DNA from: Sisyra terminalis
Lineage: Eukaryota > Arthropoda > Insecta > Neuroptera > Sisyridae
NCBI GenBank assembly: GCA_958496175.1
Contig: OY292280.1
Location: 11,718,001-11,782,000 of the forward strand
DNA length: 64,000 nt
Reading direction: 5' to 3'
Shown here: in pieces, positions 1-10,500 of the stretch
Layout: each line of letters opens with the position of its first letter
How positions within the stretch are numbered: the first letter of the stretch is position 1
Translations under genes and position numbers: made by a program
Notes under the pieces: model-generated
What the model was told of the DNA's origin: nothing
Database searches by the model: none
The model's input: the letters and a program-made list of their open reading frames with translations, nothing else

Positions 1-549
1 TTAGATACTCTAGAAAGTTTAATTACTAAATTCATTTTTTGGATAATTCTTACCGATAATGGACAACTAATGAATAAATTTGACATCTTTGCTTTTATCA
101 TTTATGCCTTGATAATTGCTAGATGTAATGAAAATTTTTCCCACAACTTAATTGCATTACTTTCCTGGAATTCATATAATTTAATGATAAATCTATCAAA
201 TATGCAACAATCACTAAAGTATTTCTTCATTTTTGTAGATTAAAAAAAATATTAACATTTATCATCCAATTTGGCTTGGTTAGAAAAATATCAAAAATCA
301 CTTAAATAAATTAAAATTAAAAAACCTTTCAGCTATTCTCAGGACTGATATATTTTATTGGAGAGAATAATAATCAGAAACAACTATTGGTAATTCCCAA
401 TGAAATTAATTAAATTAAGTGCTATTTTAATTAATCAGTTGCTCTCTGGATAATGATTACAAATTTTTGCTATAAATACGATACTTTGTAGTTTTTTTGT
501 CGTTGTCAAAGTTTTGTTTTACAAAATTTGTAATTTCCAAAGAGCAAAA
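1..549. other. Upstream intergenic region of the first gene
   Basis: AT-rich sequence with no open frame of note on either strand. The only functional signal I see is the TATA box near 471, listed separately. Nothing else can be supported here. Confidence 0.5.
471..478 (+). promoter_or_regulatory. TATA box of the secreted-protein gene
   Basis: TATAAATA lies 72 nt before the chosen ATG at 550. That spacing leaves room for transcription to start near 500 and a short 5' UTR of about 50 nt. A strong TATA box is common in regulated, tissue-specific insect genes, which fits a secreted product. Seen in sequence; the start site is inferred. Confidence 0.55.
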
Positions 550-3454
550 ATGAAGTTATTATGGAAGTTTACTGTGTCTCATATTTTGACTACAATAGTA
601 AGTTTATTTCGGTTATCCCCTGACTTTCCATGACCAATACCTAAGTTCCTCTTTTTCCCAATTACAAAAATATGAATTATGTTCTTTATGCATAAATGAT
701 TTAGAATTATTTTTGTCCCTTTGTAATTTATTTTGATTTGCGTAACTCAGTTGTTTACATTTTTAATTCGCTAAATGGGGAATTTTATATTGTTTATTAC
801 TCAACTGATTTATAGATTACTTTTTCAGTCATTATGTAATACGAGAAATTCACCAATGAAACAAAACCAAAACTTTAATTCTGGGGATGGGTTTTAGGAG
901 AAAACTTTTCTGGGGAAATTATTCAAATTCAAACCTAACAAGAAATAGTTTCATAGTCATTTTGTAAAGGATATAATTAACTAAAAGGATTCAACCAGAT
1001 GCAAAGATAATAAATTCGGCTCCCATATTATTAGTTGATGACTATCAGTGGACCACTTTAGTCATTTTTATGGTTCCTTTTCTTCTTTTTGTCAACCCAG
1101 GACATCTTCATCCTACGATCTCAATTTTGTGGTCTCGCTTTTATCTCAAGGGTTTAGTACTTAATTATTAGGATAGTTCCTTAACTTCTCCAGAAAATGT
1201 TCCCAGTGTTATTAAATTTTATTTCTCACCGTTGGTTTATCTGGGTCTTCTTAAATTTTGGTGTTGTTTCCATAGCAGGGAGCATTTGTTATTTGTCGAA
1301 ATGTTTTTTATTGGAATTTCAACGTTAGAAGCATTGATCCGGAGCTGGATACTATAGACCCAGATGAGTTTCAGTATAATCTTATAAAATGAAACTTGTT
1401 TCCCAGGATGATTTTTCCTTCAGCCAATAGATTTTCTTGTATATTTTTATTAGTTTTTTATATGAGTTGGTCATGTAGGCCACCTATTCTGATCCATGCC
1501 CAGATACTTGACAACGTCTGTTTTTGGCAGTTCTGCACATTTCATCACTATTGGGAGGCAAGTGCTTCTATGGGTTGTAAATGTAATGTAGACAAATTTA
1601 CTGGGGTTGATTTTTATTCATCATTTCCCACTCCATAGGGCTATTCCATCCCAGCAATTCTGGGGATTTTTCTGGCGTTTTTTCCGTCGCTACAATTACC
1701 ATGTCGTACGTAAATGTGACAAATACCAACCGTGTATAACAGTATAGCAGTGGACCCAATACGAGGATGATCTGGGGATCATCCACTTTAATAGGTCGTA
1801 AACTGATTAGAATACTGCAATTATCCTGCTAATATCCTACTGCCAAAAAAATCGGCTATTCCTAAACACCAATTTAGATTCAGGCTCAAATATTTCATTT
1901 CGGGGCAGATCCATGGAACTGCCAAATTCATATGAGATGCGCAAAAAAAAATCATTACTGCCCAGCTGCGTCATTAGATGTTTCTCAGGGGTTCAATAAA
2001 ATGTGGCATCTAGGTCTCCTATATAAAATCATGAAGAATATCCCGGATAATTTGAAAATACAATCGGCATCTCTGGAGGATCGCTTTAATCGGATAAAAT
2101 TCAAAAAACGTAGGTACCAGTTTACCAAGGTTTATAAAATACACAGGTCGCCTCATGCGCTACGTGAGGTATCCAGAAGAAACTCGTATATACCTTCAGA
2201 CTGATTCAAATTTCAAAATTCTTCGTATGACATCATTTTTTTTTCTAATGGGGCAACCTGTGTAATTTACAAACCTTGGTAAACTGGTACCTGCGTTTTT
2301 TGAAATTTATCCGATTAAAACGATCCTCCAGAGATGCCGATTATATTTTCGAATTATCCGGAATATGCTTCATGATTTTATGTAGGAGACCTAGATGCCA
2401 CATTTTATCGAACCCCTGAAAAACATCCAATGACGCAGCTGGGCAGTAATGATTTTTTTTTGCGCATCTCATATGAATTTGGCAATTCCATGGATCTGCC
2501 CCGAAATGAAATATTTGGGCCTGAATCTAAATTGGTGTTTAAGAATAGCCGATTTTTCAGTAGTAGGATATTAGCAGGATAATTGCAGTATTCTAATCAG
2601 TAGGATTCGTTTATATAGTTTGCTCAGTACCGGTAGTAGACTGATGGGTTTGTATGAGCTTACTTCTGGGGTGGTTTTCCAGACTTTTGGGTCATTAATA
2701 TTTGAGCCACCTTCCACCAGTGATGGTAACTTGATCATATTGCTATTTCAACTTTCTTTAAAATGTCCACCTAAATTTGGTTCATTTCAAATTAAGAGTA
2801 AAACCGGTGTTTATATTTTAGGTATTACTGGGTATATATCCTCCAACTCGTACGGAATACAATGAGGAGACTCCAAATGATAGTATTACTATGAGACCTG
2901 GAATATCGAAACGTCTCACCTATGGTAAGGATTTCCATGGATTTAAGGGTTTCGATGACTTTGTAAAACACGATCCAATTACTGCTCATATGGCATATGC
3001 AAAATACCAACGTCTTACCGGTTTCGACAATATCGACCCATACAACATATATAATGTTTATGGCGGAAATAACGCCTACAAAGGCTACAACAGCTTCAAC
3101 CAAAAATGGCACAGAGGAAAACGTCTTGAAAACAATTACAATACATTTCCCGACCTTGAAGTTCGAAATTTGGAAATTGCTAAAATGTCGGACAAATTCT
3201 ACAACTTGAATGATCAACCAAAACTAACTGACATAAATCAAAAGCATTACAGTACTTCACCAACTCCAAAAGTGATCACTACACCAAAAACCACACGAAA
3301 ACCATTCCACTTCCAAGATATATTGCAAGACATCAGCAAATTAGGTCAAATGACCAAATCAGAACTTCTCCACCTCCAAAAGGAATATCTGGAGTATGAG
3401 AAAACGCAAAAGAAAGCAAAACCTAAGTTATCGGTGGATAATTTCACGTTTTAA
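550..3454 (+). CDS. Unrecognised secreted protein, two exons (226 aa)
   Basis: Exon 1 (550-597) encodes the N-terminus MKLLWKFTVSHILTTI and ends at a GTAAGT donor. Exon 2 (2822-3454) follows a TTTTAG acceptor in phase 0 and continues VLLGIYPPTRTEYNEE. Joined, the first 20 or so residues form a good signal peptide that neither exon makes alone, which supports the splice. The mature part is rich in Tyr, Asn, Lys and Gly (residues about 45-115). A Thr/Pro/Lys stretch follows near 165-180, and the C-terminus (about 185-225) is charged and probably helical. Dibasic sites occur at 46-47 (KR), and a GKR amidation-type site at 115-117, so processing as a precursor is possible. I do not recognise a family. 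The 2.2 kb intron carries a foldback element. An ATTAAA near 3519 could serve polyadenylation. Confidence 0.7.
1803..2600. repeat. Foldback element inside intron 1 of the secreted-protein gene
   Basis: Two arms of about 325 bp (about 1803-2132 and 2265-2600) are near-perfect inverted copies, separated by a unique spacer of about 130 bp. The outer ends read CTGATTAGAATACTGCAATT and its complement. The arms are about 90-95% alike by eye. Short open frames inside it look like chance. No transposase is seen, so this is a non-autonomous foldback transposon or a MITE with long terminal inverted repeats. Confidence 0.75.
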
Positions 3455-3497
3455 TTTCAATAGTTAAATAGTAATAATGTATATACAAGATAATATA

Positions 3498-4848
3498 ATC
3501 GATTGGACTCTAGAAACCATTAAAAGTCAATTAATGTTACAAACGCCATTTTAAATGTAAAGATTTTAAAATGTTTCACCAAATATACTTTTTAAATTGG
3601 TCCTTGCTTTAAATGACATACATTAATAATGGAACTTTTGGTGGATGGGAATGAGTACTACATACAATATGTATATTGGACTGATTCAAAAAAAAATATG
3701 ATTTTTTTTTTTAATTATATCGAAAATATTGTTGGAAATGACAAAAAAAAATCCTGTGCTTAAGCTCTTAATATTAAGAGGTGCCGCATCGCAAATTTCG
3801 ATTTTCCATTTATATAACATGGGAACAATATTCTCTTACACTTTGGAAGTTTATAGCTCACGTTAGTGACAATATTTCAGAATGACCCAGGTATATTCTT
3901 GTAGAAAATTGAACGATCTACAAAAAAAGTCTCGAACAAGTTTTTGGTATATTTATTCCTTCAAAAGTTATTCGAGGTCAAAGTTGAACTAAAGAGAAAT
4001 TTTAATATTTTTTCAATTTTTTGACGCAACCATCAATTTTATGAGAAAATTTTATAGGACATTTTTTGTAGAGCACTTTTTTTCCTATAACTTATCTCTC
4101 TTAAAGTTTTTGATATTTTTCACAGATCCTAAGTTATTTGCATTAAACTGCAAATTCCCTGAATTATTATATTTTTAACATAAAAATATTTTTTTTTATT
4201 TTAATTAAATAACTTAGGACCTGTGAAAAATATCAAAAACTTTTATAGAGATAAGTTATAGGAAAAAAAGTGCTCTACAAAAAATGTCCTATAAAATTTT
4301 CTCATAAAATTGATGGTTGCAACAAAAAATTAAAAAAATATTAAAATTTCTCTTTAGTTCAACTTTGACCTCGAATAACTTTTGAAGGAATAAATATATC
4401 AAAAACTTGTACAAGACCTTTTTTGTAAATCGTTCAATTTTCTACAAGAATATACCTTGGTCATTCCGAAATATTGTCACCAACGTGAGCTATAAAATTC
4501 CAAAGTGTAAGAGAATATTGTTCCCATGTTATTTAAATAGAAAATCGAAATTTGCGATGCGGCACCTCTTAATATTAAGAGCTTAAGCACAGGATTTTTT
4601 TTTGTCATTTCCAACAATATTTTCGATATAATTAAAAAAAAAAATCATATTTTTTTTTGAATCAGTCCAATATACATATTGTATGTAGTACTCATTCCCA
4701 TCCACCAAAAGTTCCATTATTAATGTATGTCATTTAAAGCAAGGACCAATTTAAAAAGTATATTTGGTGAAACATTTTGAAATTATTAGATTTAAAATGA
4801 CGTTTGCAACATTAATTGACTTTTAATGGTTGCTAGAGTCCAATCGAT
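3498..4848. repeat. 1.35 kb palindromic (foldback) transposon
   Basis: Left arm about 3498-4150 and right arm about 4200-4848 are inverted copies differing at only scattered positions, joined by a short AT-rich centre. The ends read ATCGATTGGACTCTAG and are flanked on both sides by TA, as expected for Tc1/mariner-type insertion. No coding capacity is seen. High arm identity suggests either recent insertion or ongoing gene conversion between arms. It starts about 45 nt after the stop codon of the upstream gene, so it may lie in that gene's 3' UTR. Confidence 0.8.
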
Positions 4849-7510
4849 TATATATAATTTTTTTGAATAAAAATTACAGCCTCCAATTCCCCATAGTTGT
4901 CTTAATATTCCATATTTAAGCGATAGAACATAAAAATGTGCTTATTTTTAGGCACGTTATTTCATCATATTTTGGCTATTATTTAAAAAATACATAAATT
5001 CTATATAAATACATCAATTCCAAAGTAAAAAAGACTGTACTTAAAAATCGCAGGCCAATTTCTCGTTTTAATTTTGTAAATTTGTATATTATATAACGAA
5101 CAAACGAAAAAAATTCCGAACAAACGAGGATACAAATTTAAGGAGCTCTTTTTAGCTGGCATATTTGTCCTCTCTGGAAATCAATGTTTAATTATTCATT
5201 AAAGTATACAATTTTCTTGTATATCCCATAACATATTTTTTATTTACTACAATACTTTATATATAATAAATCCAAATTAAAGCAAAAATTAAAGGAATTT
5301 TTGTACTGACTTATGATTGTTTTTCATTAATTCTTTTTATTTTTAAGATATTATACAGTAAGAGTAACAGATTTGATAAGTTATTCATTAGAAATTGATT
5401 ATTTTAAAAAATAATTTTGATAATTGGTAGATAAAAAATGTAACAATGTCGTTAAAGATTTTTTTTTTTTGGTATTTTTTCATTGAAAGTTCAAATAAAT
5501 TTTTCCAATACAATTTGCGTCTTTCTTACAAAAGACAGAACATTCCAAATATGAATTCTATAATTTGTAAATGACAACAATAATTAATTATTTTCCAATT
5601 GATTAAATATTTTTCCCCAGTCGTAATCCGGCTAAACGTACTCGGGTTTCCACTGTAGCGCTTCCCAGGCCCAAATCACCACAGGCTAAACTGTCCAACT
5701 GAAAAGAGTCCCAGCAATTAAGCTGGTTTAGTTACTTTTGCTATTTATTTCCAGGGAAAAATACTTTTCGCCCGTTCAATAAAGCTCAATTAGCCATTTT
5801 CTCATTTAAACTTTTTTTTATCGCCTCTAGATGGCGACACGTTAATTAATCTAGAAAAAGCATTTATGATCTCTGAATACTACAGTATCATCCGATACGT
5901 GGAAATTAAAGCTTTTCTTTTGTTTCTCCGGTAAAGATTAGGGCTCCATCTGTTCGTAAACATGACAAGTTTTAAAAAAATGGCTAATTTCCTAACGAAA
6001 CCAAAAAAAAAAAATATCAAACAAAATAATAAAACAAATAAAACCTTTATTTTTTTAATTTATAACAAATACAAATCATTTATTTTTATACAGAAATCGT
6101 GCAACTAAAAATATTTTTCTCTATTCTGTAAATAAGAAGCTTAATATTTCAATAAACTCGCAAATATAACAAAGAAAATAAAACAATAATAGATAAATAA
6201 CAATCCTTAAAGTAACAAATAGTTCCTATAAGTAATAAATTCAATAAATCGGGATACAAAGGAACTTAATTATGGTAATATAATTAATAATGCCATTGGG
6301 AACATAATTGTTTTGAATATATTAAATAAAATGGCACAAATACCAATTTGAACGGCAGCTTACACGATAGCTTTTTTTATATGCGCGTAGGCATCACACG
6401 TACAGCGCATGTCCAAAAATCTACCATATACGTTGACGCATTTACGTATGCCGACTAACAATAAAATTAAACCTTCAAAAATCACATTTATAGTAATTAT
6501 AGAATCGCACATACAAAAAAACATTAACAAATTTCTTTTAACTACACAGCCAGTTGATTAATCATTTCGGTTCAAGTTCATTTTAGCACATCCACAATCT
6601 GGCAACGTTGCATTTTCGACTTTATTTTTAATTTAATTCGCGAATTTTTTGATGATTTAATTCTAATATGGAATAATTCTCTCATTTGTAGTTAAATTTG
6701 CATTATGGATCGATTTAATCGCGAATTAAATTAAAAACAAAATCGAAAATGCAATGTTGCCAGATTGTGGGTGTGCTAAAATGGACTTGAACCAATTATT
6801 TCTTTAGATGTTTCTCTTTAAAAAGAAAGTAGAAAACGCCTTGCCGTTGTATATAACATAAAATAAAAGTACGAATCACAAATACTGTTCATTTAGTTTG
6901 GTCAAACTAGTCTCCAACTGGTTGGAATATTTTTTTCAAAGTATTTAAACATTTTCTCTGAAAAGTAATGCAATTGAATTCTATAGCCTTCCCATTAAGA
7001 TCAATGCACATGCGCCAGCCTTTGTGAACAATTGAACAGTAATTTTGGTATTATTTGGTGGCTTTTGGAAGTTCTATATTATGAGTATCTTACATGAAGT
7101 TATCAGAGAAATAACTCATGAATTATTTTTCCCAATTAATTTCAATCACAAAATTGTGTAAACAATTCACTATTGAAGACTATAGTCTGAACCAAACCAT
7201 TTTTAACGAATAAAACAAAATTTAAATTTAAAATTTCCGATAAAATCATTTATAACACACTTTCTTTGTAGTGGAATGTATATTGTTACTTATGTTAAGT
7301 ACGATAGTAGAAAGTATAGAAAGATAGTAAAGAGGTATCCAAAAATATAAATGGTTAGCGTAATTTAGATAATTGGTATTCTATCGGTGAAACTTGCACC
7401 ATTTGTTTTTTTTTCAGATTAGTAGTTTTATAAAAGATTCAGAAAATTCTACAAAAAAGAGGAAAATAAAATGTTAACGAAAATTGATCTAAACGTAAAT
7501 TTCATGTAAT
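4849..7510. other. Intergenic repeat-rich DNA
   Basis: No gene is seen. The first 200 bases (about 4880-5060) are a degraded copy of the repeat found complete at 8333-10228 (shared motif CCATATTTAAGCGAT). The rest is AT-rich unique-looking sequence with one MITE at 6569-6793. The 3' UTR of the exchanger gene on the minus strand should run into 7000-7510. Confidence 0.5.
6569..6793. mobile_element. MITE, 8-bp-TSD family, copy 1
   Basis: About 225 bp with long terminal inverted repeats that begin GGTTCAAG and contain CAATCTGGCAACGTTGCATT. The interior is AT-rich and itself partly palindromic, with pairs of TTAATTCGCG motifs. The flanks AATCATTT and AATTATTT agree at 7 of 8 positions, consistent with a decayed 8-bp target duplication. 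No coding content. Confidence 0.85.
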
Positions 7511-10500
7511 CTAAACGCCCACAAATGTGGAAGGGTGCAGCTCCTTAGTGGAACCTACCTGATGTTCTGATCGCGTATAATCGTCTTCCACGCATAATTC
7601 GGAATCGGAATCCCGCCGATTTCCAACGCGAACTCCATCCTGAAGCAAAACAATAAATAAATCCGTGTCTACTATGAAATGCTGTATAATTCAAGGCCGT
7701 ACAAATCACTAAATTAGCCTACTAATGGCCGAGTGGTCAAGGTGGCCACTCCAAAACTAGTAGATGTAAAGCAGGCCATTCACGCTCCGGCTTGCAGTCC
7801 AACTAATCAGACTACTAGTTGGATCGCCTAAATGATCCGCTAGACATTTAACTTCCAACAACACCATTCACGGTCCGACTTAAGATCCAACTTCGAAAGT
7901 CGAACCACTAGTTGGACTACAAGTCGGAGCGTCAATGACCTGCTTTAGATCCGTGTATCGATCATATTTTCGATACTATCGACAACAGATTTTTATTAAC
8001 CCTAGAGTCGCTAACGACCAGCTCCCTTGAGTTAGTCTCTCGACTTGTGATTTTGCAAAATTTTGTTACTTATTCGTTTACTGGTTCATCGATTTTTTAT
8101 AAATAAAAAAATAAAACAAATTTGAAGAAAAAGAAACCTAAAATGTGAATCCTCACAAAGCAGTTACGGAGTGATCCAAACTACTTGACCACTGAGGAAG
8201 ATTGCCTGGCAATCGAAATACGTATCTGAGCAATACGTCAGAAACATTTTTGTTTGAACTGCTGTTCAAATTTATGTTTATGGTATGATTTTTATATATT
8301 ATTACATTAAATTATACTAATACTAAAATTAGCCCCTCTTTTTAAATACGATCGTTTTTTCCTTGGAGTTGATGTATTTCTATAGATATTCATTTGTTCT
8401 TCCTTGAATTTTATATTTTAAATAAAAACCAAAAATATAAAAAATAACTTGCATGAAAATAAGCACACCATTAAGTTCCATCGCTTAAATATGGAATATT
8501 AAGGCACCTATGGGAAATTGATGGCGGTGATTTATATTCATACAAAGATTCTTTACAATAATTAAGATTGGATAGATTATAAAGTTTCTAATCTAAAGAA
8601 TAAAAAATGACATTCTTCAAAACGGCAAGTGCTTCAGAGGTCAAGTGTGTATGTTTCATTTATTTTTGGAATTTCAAAACATTGAAATTGATTTTGGAAA
8701 GTTTAAATCGCTAAATTGTTACTAATTTTCGTTCCTAAAAATTAATATTTCTCTAAGTAATAAGTAGCATTAGTACAAGTGATAAGTGATTTATTGATCA
8801 CAAACAGTTGCTACGTTACCTCATTTGCCGGTAGATGACAGGACGTGGTATCAGTATTGTTAATGAAATCAAATAATTCCTATTTTGCCATTTCTTTTTC
8901 AAATTAATAGGAATCAACGAGAAATTTACACTAATGATCATTACAAGCAATAGTTAATTTTTTTTCGATGGTTAATATGTGCTCTGTAATATCTACCATA
9001 TAGAATGGCACATAGACTTCTAATTGTTATCTTAGTTCGTAAACAAACGATAAATCAAATACAAAAACTTAAATTGATGTTCTAAAAAATTAAATGACAA
9101 AAATTTAATAAATTTCTGTATGAAACAATATTTATTTGATGTATTTGAATTATAAGATTTGATTAATAATACCGACTCCACATTTCGTCATCTACCGGCA
9201 AACGACGGAACATAGTAATAGTTTGTGATCATTAAATCACTTCTTACTTGTAATAACACTTTTTAATTTGAAAAATATTAATATCTAGGAACTACCAAAC
9301 GCCAATTCTTTTCGAACAAACGAAAATAAGTAAAAATTTAATGGTTGAAACTTTCCAACAAAGTTCCTGTCTTTTTTAAAATATAATAATTAAATTGTGG
9401 GCAATAAGGAAGAGGCTTCTTGTAGAATATTATTTATTTTATGGCCAACGTTTCGTCAGTCATTCCTGACTTCTTCAGGGCTGAAAATATATTTTTATGA
9501 CATTTGTAGAGTAATTTTTAATTTTGAGCCCTGAAGAAGTCAGGAATGACTGACGAAACGTTGACGATAAATAAATAATATTCTACAAGAAGCTTCGTCC
9601 TCATTGCCCACAATTTAATTATTATATTTCCAACAAAGGTTTCAGTGTTTTAAATATCCAAAAATAGATGAATCATAAACATTTGGTCTCTGAAGCACTC
9701 GCCATTATGAAGAATTTATTTTTTAATTTTTCAAATTTCAAGCTTCATAACATATATCAATCATTAATTATTGTAAAGCTTCTTTGTGTGAATAGAAATC
9801 AACGCCACCAATTTCCCATAGGTACCTTAATATGCCATATTTAAGCGATGGAGCTTTATAGTGTGCTTATTTTCATGCAAGTTTTTTTTTATTTTTTGCC
9901 TTTAATTTAAAATATACAACAATTCAAGGACGAACCAACGTAGATCTTACACATTTTACATCAAATCCAAGGGAAAAAGAACTCAAGTACATTTTAGCAC
10001 ACCCACAATCTGGCAACGTTGCATTTTCGACTGTTTTTAATTTAATTCGTGATTAAATCGGTTCATAATGAAAATTTTGCCACAAAAGAGAGAATTATAC
10101 CATATTAGAATTGAAGAACCATATTAGAATAAAAAAAAAAGTCGAAAATGCAACGTTGCCAGAGTGTGGGTGTGCTAAAATGGACTTGAACCGGAAAAAT
10201 ACCGTATTTAAAAATTAGGGGCTAACTTTAGGTTTCTATTTCTTCAAATTTATTTATAGAACTAAGAATGAATAAATCAAAAATAAAAATAAAAAAATAC
10301 CTGAGACATTTGTTCCGTAGTGGTGAGAAGTCGAGCGATCGGATTACAGCATACTGGAAGAGTATCAAGCAAAGTGGGACGTGCGTGGGTCAAAAACGGT
10401 TTCATATACCGGGAATCAAAATTAGCCCAAGCCCTGGCTAAAACCGCTTTATCCCCCTGCGATCCTACAGAATCAGCCGTGGGAGACGGTAGTTGATCCA

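Larger units (their letters stand above)
8333..10228. repeat. Large foldback repeat with two nested insertions
   Basis: Left arm about 8333-8930 and right arm about 9140-10228 are inverted copies. Shared landmarks are CATCTACCGGCAAA in the middle, CCATATTTAAGCGATGGA further out and TTTTTAAATACGATCG near the left end. The right arm is longer because a 263-bp element (9364-9626) and a MITE (9980-10192) are inserted in it. Related but smaller foldbacks lie at 49060-49545 and, in part, 4880-5060. It sits in intron 10 of the exchanger. Confidence 0.75.
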
